Shown: positions 43,687 to 53,478 of the stretch, piece by piece
Layout of the letters: every line of letters begins with the position of its first letter
Numbering within the stretch: the stretch's first letter is position 1
From: Nocardioides nematodiphilus
GTDB taxonomy: Bacteria > Actinomycetota > Actinomycetes > Propionibacteriales > Nocardioidaceae
DNA: 64,000 nucleotides
Assembly (NCBI RefSeq): GCF_020216525.1
Contig: NZ_JAIWOY010000004.1
Span: 148,934-212,933 of the forward strand
Direction: 5' to 3'
Notes under the pieces: model-generated
Seen by the model: only the letters and a program-made list of their open reading frames with translations
What the model was told of the DNA's origin: nothing
Database searches by the model: none
Position numbers and translations under genes: made by a program

Positions 43687-44366
43687 GCGTAGGACTGGGC
43701 CGCCGCGTACACGTCGTCCACGTACTGCTGCGAGTGGTTGTACGCGAAGATCGCCTGCGACCAGCCCTGACCGGTCGCGAGGTCGTCGCCGGCACCGCAG
43801 AGGTAGCGCATCGCGGTCATCGCGGCGTCGTCGAGGTCGTCGATGTCGGCCAGACCGTCACCGTCGCCGTCGGAGGCCCACCGCGACCACGTCGAGGGGA
43901 TGAACTGCATCGGGCCGTACGCGTGGTCGAGGGCGCCGAGAGCGGAGCCGACGATCGGCGTCGACGACCGCCCGTCGTCGGCGACCGTACGACCGCCGAG
44001 GGTGCCGTGCTGGGACTCGATCCAGCCGACGCCGGCCAGGGTGGTCCAGCCGATCGCGCAGCCCGCCGGGCGGGCGAGCTGGGCGCGGGCGTACGCGCGC
44101 ATCGCCGGCACCGGGATCCCGGCCGCGGCGGCGGTCTTCGCCACCCAGGCCGGGTCGGGGTCCTTGACGACGGCGCCGCTGCCGGCCGGCGCGGCCGGCG
44201 CGGGCGCCGCGTCAGCGACGGGGGCGGCAGGAGCTGCGACCGGTGCCTCCACGTAGGCCATCGGCGCCGCGTCGGGCGCCGACACGAAGGCCCACGCGAC
44301 ATAGGCGAGGACGGAGACGACGAGCACACCCGCCGCCACCGGGAGCCACCGGTGCAGGCGGATCAC
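43671..44366 (-). CDS. Lytic transglycosylase, SLT type
   Basis: This 231-residue exported protein has an N-terminal membrane helix (about residues 8-29), an Ala/Pro-rich linker, then a lytic transglycosylase domain that cuts peptidoglycan. The catalytic Glu is Glu117 in [10 protein letters not shown], and [22 protein letters not shown] follows, with an Asp/Gly stretch that may bind calcium. Its ATG overlaps the pstB stop (ATGA), so it is the last gene of that unit. A wall-cutting enzyme behind pstB fits local wall remodelling for the surface phosphate system. Confidence 0.9.
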   Translation of the reverse strand: MIRLHRWLPVAAGVLVVSVLAYVAWAFVSAPDAAPMAYVEAPVAAPAAPVADAAPAPAAPAGSGAVVKDPDPAWVAKTAAAAGIPVPAMRAYARAQLARPAGCAIGWTTLAGVGWIESQHGTLGGRTVADDGRSSTPIVGSALGALDHAYGPMQFIPSTWSRWASDGDGDGLADIDDLDDAAMTAMRYLCGAGDDLATGQGWSQAIFAYNHSQQYVDDVYAAAQSYAQRTR

Positions 44367-45226
44367 CCGAAGCGGCCGTTGACGTAGTCGGCGGTGCGCG
44401 GGTCCTGCGGGTTGCTGAACATCGCCTGGGTGTCACCGTGCTCGACGATGCCGCCGGGCGTGCCCTGCGAGGCGAGGAAGAAGGCCGTCTTGTCGGAGAC
44501 GCGGGCGGCCTGCTGCATGTTGTGCGTGACGATCACGATGGTGACCTCCTCGGCCAGCTCGCGCATCGACTCCTCGATCACGCGGGTCGAGGTCGGGTCG
44601 AGCGCCGAGCAGGGCTCGTCCATGAGGAGGACGCGCGGGCGGATCGCCATCGAGCGGGCGATGCACAGCCGCTGCTGCTGGCCGCCGGAGAGGCCGCCGC
44701 CGGGCGCGTCGAGGCGGTCCTTGACCTCGTTCCAGAGGCCGCCGAGGCGCAGGCAGCGCTCGACCAGGTCGTCCTTCTCGGACTTCGACGCCTTGGCGCC
44801 GGTGAGCTTCAGGCCCGCGAGGACGTTGTCGCGGATGGACATCGCCGGGAACGGGTTGGGGCGCTGGAAGACCATGCCGATGTCACGACGGGCGTCGGTG
44901 AGCTTCTTCTCCGGTGCGTAGATGTCCTCGCCGTCGAGCAGGACCTCGCCGCCGAACTTCGCGATCGGGACGAGCTCGTGCATCCGGTTGAGGGTGCGCA
45001 GGAAGGTCGACTTGCCACAGCCGGAGGGCCCGATCAGCGCCGTGATCTCGCCGGCAGCCATGGTCAGCGAGACGCGGTCGAGGACGAGCCGGTCACCGAA
45101 CCAGCAGGAGACGTCGCGCGCCTCGATGGTGGCCAGCCGGCTGTTCGACGCGGCGCCGGGTGCGGGGACGGCGGCGGGCGACCCGTCGAGGGTCGGGATC
45201 ACCTGGGTGGACTCGGCGGTGGCCAT
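44363..45226 (-). CDS. pstB: Phosphate ABC transporter ATPase PstB
   Basis: This 287-residue ATPase energises phosphate import. Walker A is GPSGCGKST, the signature is [14 protein letters not shown], and Walker B is [13 protein letters not shown]. The PstB-specific blocks LNRMHELVP and [18 protein letters not shown] are present. Compared with typical PstB it has an N-terminal extension of about 30 residues. It is separated from the upstream pst genes by a terminator-like hairpin and an AT-rich 106-base gap, so it probably has its own promoter, unlike most pst operons. Confidence 0.95.
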   Translation of the reverse strand: MATAESTQVIPTLDGSPAAVPAPGAASNSRLATIEARDVSCWFGDRLVLDRVSLTMAAGEITALIGPSGCGKSTFLRTLNRMHELVPIAKFGGEVLLDGEDIYAPEKKLTDARRDIGMVFQRPNPFPAMSIRDNVLAGLKLTGAKASKSEKDDLVERCLRLGGLWNEVKDRLDAPGGGLSGGQQQRLCIARSMAIRPRVLLMDEPCSALDPTSTRVIEESMRELAEEVTIVIVTHNMQQAARVSDKTAFFLASQGTPGGIVEHGDTQAMFSNPQDPRTADYVNGRFG

Positions 45227-45274
45227 GGCTCAAAGTCTCTCTGATTAATCGGGAAAGTTCTATTTTCGCACGGG

Positions 45275-45306
45275 TGCCGACCCGGGGCGTGCACCCCGGG
45301 TCGGCA
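45275..45306. terminator. Hairpin between the binding protein gene and pstB
   Basis: A perfect 13-bp inverted repeat (45275-45287 with 45294-45306) with a 6-base loop follows the stop of the lysine-tailed binding protein gene. The AT-rich remainder up to pstB (about 45235-45270) includes GATTAATC and probably holds the pstB promoter. Confidence 0.65.
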
Positions 45307-45332
45307 GCTGTCGCGCGAAAGCGGTGCGACCG

Positions 45333-46802
45333 TCAGGCGGCAGCCGCGACGGCGGCCTTGTCCTTCTTGATCGCCTTGTTCAGCTTGACGATCTTCTTCT
45401 TCCAGACGGCCTTCTTGTGGCCCTTGGCCTTCTTGAGGGCCTTCTTGGCGGCCTTCAGCTTGGCCTGGTCGGCCTTGAGCTTCGCCTGGGCGGCCTTGAG
45501 GGCGGCGTTCGGCGTGGTGGACGGCGGGGTGACGACCGGAGCCTGCTCGAGGAGCGGGTTCGGGACGAACATGCTCGCCGGAGCAACGCCGGTGGACGGG
45601 ACGATGTCACCGGAGGTCGTCCGCGGAACGCCACAGGCCGAGCCCGAGAGCGCGTAGAAGCCGTCGGCCGCGATGATGGCCTGGGCCTCGGGCGAGCAGA
45701 AGAAGCCCGAGCCGTTGGCGAGGAGCTTCTTGGTGACGTTGCCGTCGGCGTAGACGCCCGCGTTGACCTTGGTCTGGCCCAGGGCGCCGGCCGTGGTGGC
45801 GTTGTTGCGGGCGAAGAGCCACAGCGCACGCTGCTTCTTGAACCCGCCGATGACGCGGATCTGCGAGTTGGCGTCGTGGGTGGCGTTCCACACCTTCGCG
45901 CGGCCCAGCGAGATCGGGACGACGGCGTTGACGTCGGCGACCAGCGGCGCGCCGCTGTGCTCGGCGACCGGGGTGCCGTCGGTGCCGTACTTGTCCGGGA
46001 TGCCGACGACCTGGCTGCCGTCGTTGATCGCGGTCGGGTCACCCTGGTCGAGCGTGCCGTACAGGTTGCCGATCTGGGCGGCGAAGAACTTCGCGGTGCC
46101 CGAGCCCGACTTCGGCTGGAGCGCGTCGATCACGCCGGCCTTGCCGCCGACGCTCGACCAGTTCTTGGCGTCACCGTGGTAGATGTCGAGGACCTGCTGG
46201 TCACTCAGCGCCGCGGGGGCGGTGGTGTTCTTCGCCGACACGGCGAGGACCACGGTGTCGAGGGCGAACGGGAAGCCGGTCGCCTCCTTCGAGCCCTTGT
46301 CGACCAGCGACTTGTCGATGTTCGGCGCCGACGAGGAGCGGGCGTAGGAGATGACCGATCCGCCGTTCGCGTCGGTCTTGCCGAGCAGCTGCAGGCCCGG
46401 GCCCGAGCCGTTCGGCGTGGTGATGTTGGTCGCGGCGTCGGTGCCGTCGATACCGGCCCAGCCGGTGCCGATGCTGGTCACCGCGGTGCCGTCGTCCTTC
46501 AGCGCGTTGTAGCTGAGGACGTTGTAGGCCTTGCCGTCGATGGTGCGCTCGGCGACGGACTTCTTGTTCCACGCGTCGGCCAGGTCGGCGATGACGTACT
46601 GGATCGTGTCCGAGCCGGCGAAGACGATCGTGCCGGTGCCGTCGGTGGCGGCGTTGTCGACCGGCTTGGCGGTCGAGGCGGCACCCTGGTTGAGGGTGGT
46701 GTTGAGACCGGCGGCCGAGGCCGGGGCCAGAGCGGCGAACGCGACGGCGCCGGCGGCCAGGCCAGCAACGCCGAGCTTGGCGCTGTACTTGCGAACGAAC
46801 AT
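45333..46802 (-). CDS. PstS-like binding protein with Lys-rich C-terminal coil
   Basis: This 489-residue exported protein has a signal peptide ending near ASA (about residue 30), a PBP-like phosphate-binding domain (TIVFAGSDTIQYVIADLADAW, later SVISYARSSSAPN and ALDTVVLAVSAKN), and a C-terminal tail of about 60 residues dominated by Ala and Lys, predicted as a long charged helix. It has no membrane anchor. The tail could bind anionic wall polymers such as teichoic acids. Start at 46802 follows GGGAG. It is the last gene of the upstream pst unit. Confidence 0.82.
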   Translation of the reverse strand: MFVRKYSAKLGVAGLAAGAVAFAALAPASAAGLNTTLNQGAASTAKPVDNAATDGTGTIVFAGSDTIQYVIADLADAWNKKSVAERTIDGKAYNVLSYNALKDDGTAVTSIGTGWAGIDGTDAATNITTPNGSGPGLQLLGKTDANGGSVISYARSSSAPNIDKSLVDKGSKEATGFPFALDTVVLAVSAKNTTAPAALSDQQVLDIYHGDAKNWSSVGGKAGVIDALQPKSGSGTAKFFAAQIGNLYGTLDQGDPTAINDGSQVVGIPDKYGTDGTPVAEHSGAPLVADVNAVVPISLGRAKVWNATHDANSQIRVIGGFKKQRALWLFARNNATTAGALGQTKVNAGVYADGNVTKKLLANGSGFFCSPEAQAIIAADGFYALSGSACGVPRTTSGDIVPSTGVAPASMFVPNPLLEQAPVVTPPSTTPNAALKAAQAKLKADQAKLKAAKKALKKAKGHKKAVWKKKIVKLNKAIKKDKAAVAAAA

Positions 46803-46836
46803 CAGTTGCTCCCTGATTTCTTGTTCTGTTACGTCC

Positions 46837-46866
46837 TGATGTGGGTTCACATCAAGTTCGGTAGGA
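46837..46866. promoter_or_regulatory. Hairpin and PHO-box-like direct repeat before the binding protein gene
   Basis: A 7-bp hairpin (46837-46843 with 46848-46854) overlaps the end of the sortase-fold gene. On the plus strand GTTC begins at 46845 and 46856, 11 bases apart, as in PHO boxes. It lies 35-64 bases upstream of the binding protein gene and may give it a separate phosphate-responsive promoter. This is tentative. Confidence 0.35.
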
Positions 46867-47785
46867 GGGCGACGACCTGGTCGGTCGCCACCCAGGCCAG
46901 TGCGATCGCCACCGGAGCGGCGACGAGCCACACCAGCGACGTCCGGACACGGCGTCGCGCCACCGACACACCCAGGACGAGGGCGATCAGCAGAGCGAGA
47001 CAGAGGGACAGCAGCGGCAGCACGCTGGTGTCGCGAGCCATCACGGCATCGGCCGGAGCGGCGCCGGCGGTGTAGCCCGCACCGGTGCCCTTCTGGGCGA
47101 TCGCGTCGACGAAGATCGCGTCACGCGGACGCAACGCCGACAGGGCGCCGCTGCTGGCCGCGGAGACCAGGGTCAGGCGGGCCTGCGTGCCGGTCAGCGC
47201 CGTCGGCACCGGGTCACCGGCACGGCGGACGTCCTCGACGTGGTAGGTCACCGACGCCTCGGCGTTCTGGACCACGACCTGGTCGCCGGCCTTCAGGGCA
47301 CCGAGGTGGCGGAACGGCGCTCCGTAGGTGCTGGCGCGTCCCATCACCACCGAGGTGCCCTGCTGACCCGGGAGGACCGTGGAGGGCAGGTGCCCCGGGC
47401 CGGCCATCAGGTCGCGCGAGGTCGAGCCCTGCACGACGACCTGCTCGAGGCCGAGGGCCGGGATCGCCAGCATCGACACCGGAGCACCACGCTCGACGGC
47501 GACACCGTTGTAGTCGAGCGCGCCGGTCGGCGCCGTCGCCGCGGCCAGCTGGCCGCGGAACTCGCCGTAGAGCAGGTGCTGGCTGCGCAGGTGGCTCAGG
47601 CCACCGAGGACCAGGAGCTGGAGCACCAGCCAGACGCAGACGATCGCGACGACCGTCAGCGCGGACGAGGCGATCTCGAGGGCCTCCTCGGCCTCGCCGG
47701 GACGGATCGCGCGACGCTCCTGGGTCAGGATCGAGCCCTTCTTGCGGGCACCGGTGACCGCGGCCGGGGTGGTCGCGGCGCTCAC
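46847..47785 (-). CDS. Sortase-fold protein without catalytic His and Cys
   Basis: This 312-residue membrane protein has an N-terminal helix (about residues 42-62), a class E sortase-like domain, and two or three C-terminal helices. The domain is recognisable by IPALGLEQVVVQG, GPGHLPSTVLPGQQG and STYGAPFRHL. Where active class E enzymes have GHR, it has GRA (Arg150), and where they have TLTTC it has TLVSA (Ala209). Both catalytic residues are therefore lost. It overlaps the preceding 905-residue gene by ATGA. I infer a scaffold or binding role within the phosphate cluster. Confidence 0.75.
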   Translation of the reverse strand: MSAATTPAAVTGARKKGSILTQERRAIRPGEAEEALEIASSALTVVAIVCVWLVLQLLVLGGLSHLRSQHLLYGEFRGQLAAATAPTGALDYNGVAVERGAPVSMLAIPALGLEQVVVQGSTSRDLMAGPGHLPSTVLPGQQGTSVVMGRASTYGAPFRHLGALKAGDQVVVQNAEASVTYHVEDVRRAGDPVPTALTGTQARLTLVSAASSGALSALRPRDAIFVDAIAQKGTGAGYTAGAAPADAVMARDTSVLPLLSLCLALLIALVLGVSVARRRVRTSLVWLVAAPVAIALAWVATDQVVALLPNLM

Positions 47786-50499
47786 TTGACGCTCCGGATC
47801 AGCAGGGCGACTCGCAGCGCCAGCGAGGCGAGCAGGGCGGCGAGGGCGCCGGCGAGGAGCAGCGGCAGCATGCCGCCACCGACCGAGGAGCTGACCAGGG
47901 CGGTCGTCACCACGGGGCCGCCGGCGGTCGTGGTCGTGTCGCCTCCGGTCGTGGTCTGCGGGCCGCCGACGACGTCGGTCGGAGCCGGTGCGACACCCGG
48001 CGGAATGGCCACGGTGCCGCCGCCGGTCGTGGTGGTGCCGTTGCCGCCACCGGTGGGCGGGGTCGACGTCGGCGCCGAGGCGGCGGCGCCGTCCCCCGGG
48101 ACGCCCTTCTGGGCGAGGATCGCGTGACGGGCGACGACCGCGGCGTCGAAGAGCTTTGCGGTCGGGCCGGACTTACGGATCGGCACGTACCCGGTGGGCA
48201 GCTGACCGTTGCCACGGCCAGGGGCCTGACCCTCGGTCGTCGAGACCTGGATGAACTGGGCGACGTGCGCGGCGTCGGGCTTGGCCAGGCCGCGCCCCTT
48301 CGCGGCCGTGTACACGACCGAGGTCCCCGGGTAGGCGGTGTCGCTGCCGCGGACGTCGTCCTGGGTGAGCGTGAACGGCTTGTCGTCCTTCGGCTGCTTC
48401 ATCAGCTTGACCGCAGCCTCGATGCCGGCCTGGTCGGCGGCGACGAAATGGCCCGGCGAGGCCTGCAGGCTGGCGACGGTGAGGCCGTAGCGCGCGGCGT
48501 CGCCGAGGGTGACGACGCCGAACTGCATCCGGCGACCGATGCCCTGCTGGGCGACCCGGCCCAGCGACCAGGTGTTCGAGGTCGGGTCGAGCGTGCAGAC
48601 GGTGCTGACGTTGGGCCAGCTCAGCAGCATGGCCCGGGCGATCAGCGCGAACGTGCTGACCGGTGCGGCGACCTTCTGCAGGTACGGCGCCGGGTTGGCG
48701 TCGAGGCAGGAGATGCCGGTGTGCTTGGGCACCCACTGGTCGAGCAGCGGCCAGGTGCTGACCGGCAGGTCGATGCCCTTGTAGTAGGAGTTCACCTTCA
48801 TCCCCCACTGGTCGGGCTTGCCCTTGAGCCAGGCCATCGCTGCCGGATCGGCGGCGATGTACGAGGTGAGCTGATCCATCACGGCCGAGTCGGTCGACAG
48901 GGCGAGCAGCGTCGCCGCGGCCTCGCTCGCGGCACCGGTGTTCAGCCCCGGGTTGAGCGCCTGGAACTCCGGGTCGCGGTTGATCGACAGCGGGTTCGCG
49001 GCCAGGTCGGGCTTGCCCTGGGCATCGGCGTGCGCGCCCGAGATGAGGTTGGAGCCCGGGTAGGACTCGGTCAGCAGCTTGGCGATCAGGCGCGGGTTGA
49101 GCTTGAGCGAGGTGTCGATGCTGCCATCGGGACGGTCCATGTTGTACGCGATGCCCCAGCCGGTGAGGGCGGTCGGCGCGTACGCCAGCCCCTTGTCGCC
49201 GTCGACCCGGGCGGACGGCTGGGACGCGACGGCACCCCCGTTGAGGACCAGCTGGGTCGCGGCCTCGTCCGGCATGGAGTTGGCCTGCCAGTTGAAGCGG
49301 CTCTCGTTGAGGCAGTACGCCGGGGCCCACTGCAGCGCAGCCTGGCTGAGCAGCTCGGAGCCGTAGAACGGCACCGGGGCGCCGGAGCCGTTCAGCGAGC
49401 AGGTGTCCGGCGGCGGGGCGAAGGTGAGCGGGATCGAGAAGCGTCGGCTCCAGTTCGACGGCGACCACCAGTAGAGCGGCGAGAGCGCGTCGTCGATGGC
49501 GGACTTGTCGAAGTTCATGGTGCCGGGCTCGAAGTTCCCGCTGCCGTTGCACGGGTCGGCGACCGAGGCGCAGTCGATGCCCATCATCGGGATGACGACC
49601 ACCGAGCACGGGACGCTCTGCGAGCAGCCGAGCGCCTCGTTCTCGATCTTGGTGCGGACCTCGAACTGCGCCGAGCCGCGGCCGTCAGGCCCGGTGAACG
49701 CGTAGAGCTCGTTGGTGGGCTCGCCTGCGTTGTTGGAGGCCGAGGGCGGCATCGTCTGGTCGTTGCACTCGTCGTAGGCCTTCTCGTCCTTGTCCTGGGA
49801 CGTCGGCGCGGAGACGAACTGCGTGATGTGGAAGGCGAAGGTCGAGCCCGTGGGGCAGTCCTTGCTCAGCGTCGACGGGTCGACGCCGCTGACGCCCGGC
49901 TTGGCGTCGGCAGGGTCGAGGACCGGGTCCTTGCCCCGGGCGTCGAAGAGCCAGGTGGCGTGATCAGGGTCGGCCTGCGAGGTGCGCTGGTTGTAGGTGC
50001 TCGTCCAGCACGTCTGCGGCGACAGCTGCTGCGAGGCCGGGAGCGCCGGGTTGTCGATGCCGCGGCACTCCATGATCATCACCGGGTACTCCTGGGCGAC
50101 GCCGTTGATGCCGTACGGGTTGAGCGCGCGCCCGCCGGTCGGGTGGGCGCCCGACCAGGAGATGTTGATCCGCTCGCGGGACTGCAGGTCGGTGGTCTTG
50201 TTGGCCTGGACGGTGACGGTGTTGGAGACCGTCTTCTTCTCGCCCTGCGGCGCCGGGCTCGGCGACGCGGTCGCGCTCGGGTCCGCGGAGGCCGACGCCG
50301 GGTCGCTCGCACCGCCGGCGCTCGGCAGGTAGTACGAGCGGGTCAGCTTCTGAGTCTTGGAGTACGCGGGGGCGTTGCTGGCCGCAGTCGCCTGGCCCGG
50401 CAGGGCCGCGAGGACGGCGAGGAGCAGCGCGAGGATGCCGGCCAGGACCGTCAGCCGCCGGGCGAGCTGGTCGCCAGCCACCAGTCGAAGGGTGCTCAT
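47782..50499 (-). CDS. Large surface protein with PBP-like half
   Basis: This 905-residue protein has a signal peptide (about residues 1-41), a Ser/Ala/Pro linker, an N-terminal domain of about 400 residues with several cysteines that I do not recognise, and a second half resembling PstS-type binding proteins (ANSMPDEAATQLVLNGG, GWGIAYNMDRPDGS, LLTESYPGSNLI). A Thr/Gly/Pro-rich stalk precedes a C-terminal membrane helix and a short basic tail. It overlaps both neighbours by ATGA. It is probably a membrane-held surface protein; phosphate binding is inferred from context. Confidence 0.8.
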   Translation of the reverse strand: MSTLRLVAGDQLARRLTVLAGILALLLAVLAALPGQATAASNAPAYSKTQKLTRSYYLPSAGGASDPASASADPSATASPSPAPQGEKKTVSNTVTVQANKTTDLQSRERINISWSGAHPTGGRALNPYGINGVAQEYPVMIMECRGIDNPALPASQQLSPQTCWTSTYNQRTSQADPDHATWLFDARGKDPVLDPADAKPGVSGVDPSTLSKDCPTGSTFAFHITQFVSAPTSQDKDEKAYDECNDQTMPPSASNNAGEPTNELYAFTGPDGRGSAQFEVRTKIENEALGCSQSVPCSVVVIPMMGIDCASVADPCNGSGNFEPGTMNFDKSAIDDALSPLYWWSPSNWSRRFSIPLTFAPPPDTCSLNGSGAPVPFYGSELLSQAALQWAPAYCLNESRFNWQANSMPDEAATQLVLNGGAVASQPSARVDGDKGLAYAPTALTGWGIAYNMDRPDGSIDTSLKLNPRLIAKLLTESYPGSNLISGAHADAQGKPDLAANPLSINRDPEFQALNPGLNTGAASEAAATLLALSTDSAVMDQLTSYIAADPAAMAWLKGKPDQWGMKVNSYYKGIDLPVSTWPLLDQWVPKHTGISCLDANPAPYLQKVAAPVSTFALIARAMLLSWPNVSTVCTLDPTSNTWSLGRVAQQGIGRRMQFGVVTLGDAARYGLTVASLQASPGHFVAADQAGIEAAVKLMKQPKDDKPFTLTQDDVRGSDTAYPGTSVVYTAAKGRGLAKPDAAHVAQFIQVSTTEGQAPGRGNGQLPTGYVPIRKSGPTAKLFDAAVVARHAILAQKGVPGDGAAASAPTSTPPTGGGNGTTTTGGGTVAIPPGVAPAPTDVVGGPQTTTGGDTTTTAGGPVVTTALVSSSVGGGMLPLLLAGALAALLASLALRVALLIRSVK

Positions 50500-52194
50500 G
50501 CCTTCGCCCCCGCCTTGAGGCGGCGCCGGAAGGCGACGTAGAGACCGGGCGCGAGCACCAGGGCGGCGAGCTCGATGACCGAGACCCAGCCGAAGACCCG
50601 GTTGTCGCCGGGGTGGGACGCGCTGAGCTCGATGGCGTTCGCGCTGGCGGTGACGGCCGTGCCGCCGGCGGCCGCCGCCGCCGGGGCGACGACGCCGGGC
50701 GCCGGGTCCACCCCCGCCCCGACCGGGGCAGCACCGCCCGGCCCCCGCGGGTGGCGCCGGCGTGCCGGCACCCGGAACTCCACCGGTGCCGGTGGTCGTC
50801 CCGCCCTTGGCTCCGGTGGTCTCGTTGCTGCCGGCCTCGGTGGTCGTGCCCGGCGCGACGACGGTGGCGCCACACGGGTCGTTGCCCGACTTCTGGCAGG
50901 CGAGTGGCTGCGGGGCCACCTGCGCGAGGTGGTTGGCGGCGAGGTTGCCCTTGACGAAGGTCGGGTTGTCGCAGCCCTGCAGGTTGGCGGTCGCGTCCTT
51001 GATGTTCACGCCGGCGACGGCGCCACCCTCAGCGCCGGGGCCGAGCTTCTGGACCTGCCCGAAGGCCGCCTTGACCAGGTTGAGCGGCAGCGGCGAGTAG
51101 CCGTACGGGCCCGCCTTGGACTGCCCGCCGCACAGCGAGTAGGTGAGGAAGTCGGCGAGCGTCTGGCGCTTGGCCGGCGTCATCCGGCGGTCGTCCTTCG
51201 ACGTCGGGATGATCATGTAGGAGTACGACGAGACCGGGTAGGTGCGCGGGTCCGTCGACGTGTAGACGCCGTCGAGGTTCTGGTTGAGGTACGTGTTCGG
51301 AGCCAGGCCGGCGGGGCTGCAGTCGCCGTTGGCGTTGCAGCCGTTGATCTTGGCGTTGGTCAGGGCGACCGCGACGTTGTACTGGGTCGGCTGGACGAAG
51401 TAGCCGGCCTTGTTCTCGATGTAGGCGACCGGGTAGTGCGCGTTGAGCGGGTAGGAGTACTCGGCGTACCCGATGGTGCCGTTGCCGGTCGCGGCCGAGA
51501 CGGTGTTCATGATGCCGTCGTCACCGGCGGCCGCGATCTGGCGGCCCTTGCGCGGGTAGAGCGAGGTCAGACCGGCCGCGCCGTTGTAGGCGCGCCAGAT
51601 CGACGGGTACTGCTTGTCCATCCAGAGCGTGAACTGGGCGGTCGCGCCCGAGCCGTCGGAGCGCACGACCGGCGTGATCGGCAGGGACGGCAGCGCGTGG
51701 CCGTTGTTGTCCTTGGTGATCTGCGGGTCGTTCCAGTTGGTGATCTGGTTGGTGAAGATCTTGGTGACCGTCTCGCCGGACAGGCGCAGGTTCGTGACGT
51801 TCTTGCCGCCGACCTTGATCTGGTAGGTGAACGCGGTGCCGCCGGCGACCACGGGCAGGTACGCGTACGGACGGACCGAGATGTCCTGCTGGTGCGTGAC
51901 CGGGTCGGTGCCCTGGTACGGGATGTCGGAGTCACCGAAGTCGGTGACGTAGCCGGCGAAGTCCTTGCGGCCCTGCGAGGAGCCGTTGTTGTTGAACGTG
52001 ACCTGCATGCCGTTCTTCGACACGTCGGCGATCCACTGCTGCACGATCGTGTAGGCCCAGGTCGAGCCGGAGCCCTCGATCGAGGCGTACTCGGCCGAGG
52101 CGGGCCCCACCATGTGGCCGAGGACGGCACCCGAGAGGAGCGCGACGAGCAGGACGCGCCACCGGGCGCGGCGGGACAGGAGTCGGGAGATCAC
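50496..52194 (-). CDS. pstS: PstS phosphate-binding protein, membrane-anchored, frameshifted
   Basis: The N-terminal 480 or so residues are a secreted PstS with phosphate-binding loops EGSGSTWAY, NGSSQGRKDFAG and FGDSDIPY, and SDGSGAT later. In a Gly/Thr/Pro linker the frame breaks: one base too many in a five-C run (50742-50746, plus strand). Removing one base joins the linker to a C-terminal part in the next frame that ends in a membrane helix (VFGWVSVIELAALVLAPGLYVAF) and a basic tail, whose stop overlaps the next start as ATGA. The GTG start (52194) overlaps the pstA stop. It is either a sequencing error or a real truncation. Confidence 0.85.
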
Positions 52195-53429
52195 GAGGCT
52201 TCCTCGGCAGTCACAGAAGGGGTACGACGAGCGACGGTGCTGCGCACCGAGCGCAGCGAGCCGGCCAGGGCATGGCGGAGACGACGCAGCAGCGACGGCT
52301 TGTTGGACGCGGGACGGGCCAGGTAGCGGGCCGTCGCGAAGAGGGCGACCACGAGGACCAGCAGGACCGCAGCGGCGCCGAAGGCGCGCTGGACCTGGAG
52401 ATCCTCGCCGCTGCGGGCCCCGTCGAAGATGAAGAGCGGCAGCGAGCTCATCACGCCACTGCCCGGGTTGAGGTGCAGGAACGGTGAGTTGCCCGACGTG
52501 ATGAGGACGGGAGCCGTCTCGCCGACGCCGCGCGCGATCGCCAGGATCAGCGCGGTGCCGAGGCCCGAGCGGGCCGTCGGCAGCACCACGTTCCACACCG
52601 TCGCCCAGCGACTGGCGCCCAGTGCCAGCGAGGCCTCGCGCAGCGTGCCGGGCACCACGCGCAGCACGACGTCGGAGGTGCGGGCGATGATCGGCAGCAT
52701 CATCACGCTGATCGCCAGTGCGGCGGCCAGACCCGACTTCGGCAGGCCGAAGGCGATGATCCAGACGGTGTAGATGAACAGACCGGCGAGGATGTCGGGC
52801 AGCGCGGTCATCGCCTCGACGACCGTACGGACGATCTTGGCGAACGTGCCGCCGACCTCGTTCATGAAGACCGCAGTGCCGATGCCGAGCGGCAGCGAGA
52901 TCGCGGAGGCGATGCCGAGCTGGACCGCCGAGCCCGCGATGGCGTGCGTGATGCCGCCCTGGGTGAGCGGGTCCTTGGAGCTGACGCCCGACATGTCATG
53001 GGTGAAGAAGTTGGCGTGGTGCAGCGCGGGCCAGCCCTTGTGCAGGACGTAGACGATCACCGAGCCGAGCGCGACGTAGACGAAGACCGCGGCCGAGGAG
53101 ACGGTCCACTGGGCGACCCGGTCGGAGACGGCGACGTTGGTGTCGAAGACCGCGGTGCCGACGGCCAGCAGCAGGACGTTGCACAGCGCGAAGACGACCA
53201 CGAACCAGCCCGGGCCGTGCCACGGCAGGAGCCGCTGGGTGATGATCCAGGCCATCGCGAGCGCCGCGAAGCGGGCACCCCAGGTGAGGAAGTGGTTCTC
53301 GAGCGGGAGACCGCCGAGCGTGGCGCGCGGGACCGGGCGCACGCTCGTGTCCTTGGTCGGCAGCGCGGTGCTGATCTGTCGCACGGGCGCGGCCGGCGTG
53401 CCGTCGATGGGGTCGAGGAGGGCGGTCAT
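52191..53429 (-). CDS. pstA: Phosphate ABC transporter permease PstA
   Basis: This 412-residue permease has six core helices of the PstA family with the ATPase-docking region ASLALGASRWATVWNVVLPTARSGLGTALILAIARGVGETAPVL. It also has an N-terminal extension with three extra predicted helices (residues about 50-140), longer than E. coli PstA. I start it at the ATG at 53429. Its stop overlaps the pstS GTG (GTGA). It pairs with PstC upstream and PstB. Confidence 0.93.
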   Translation of the reverse strand: MTALLDPIDGTPAAPVRQISTALPTKDTSVRPVPRATLGGLPLENHFLTWGARFAALAMAWIITQRLLPWHGPGWFVVVFALCNVLLLAVGTAVFDTNVAVSDRVAQWTVSSAAVFVYVALGSVIVYVLHKGWPALHHANFFTHDMSGVSSKDPLTQGGITHAIAGSAVQLGIASAISLPLGIGTAVFMNEVGGTFAKIVRTVVEAMTALPDILAGLFIYTVWIIAFGLPKSGLAAALAISVMMLPIIARTSDVVLRVVPGTLREASLALGASRWATVWNVVLPTARSGLGTALILAIARGVGETAPVLITSGNSPFLHLNPGSGVMSSLPLFIFDGARSGEDLQVQRAFGAAAVLLVLVVALFATARYLARPASNKPSLLRRLRHALAGSLRSVRSTVARRTPSVTAEEAS

Positions 53430-53478
53430 GCGGGGTCCCCGTTCCAAGCGGAGCGAAGCGAGCGTTCCAATGGGGTGC

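Noticed and set aside
47782..52596. Single 1600-residue PstS fusion protein
   Set aside because: The middle part is Arg-rich antisense-like sequence. A one-base correction restores a natural PstS end with a membrane helix and an ATGA overlap to a new start, so two proteins are far more likely.
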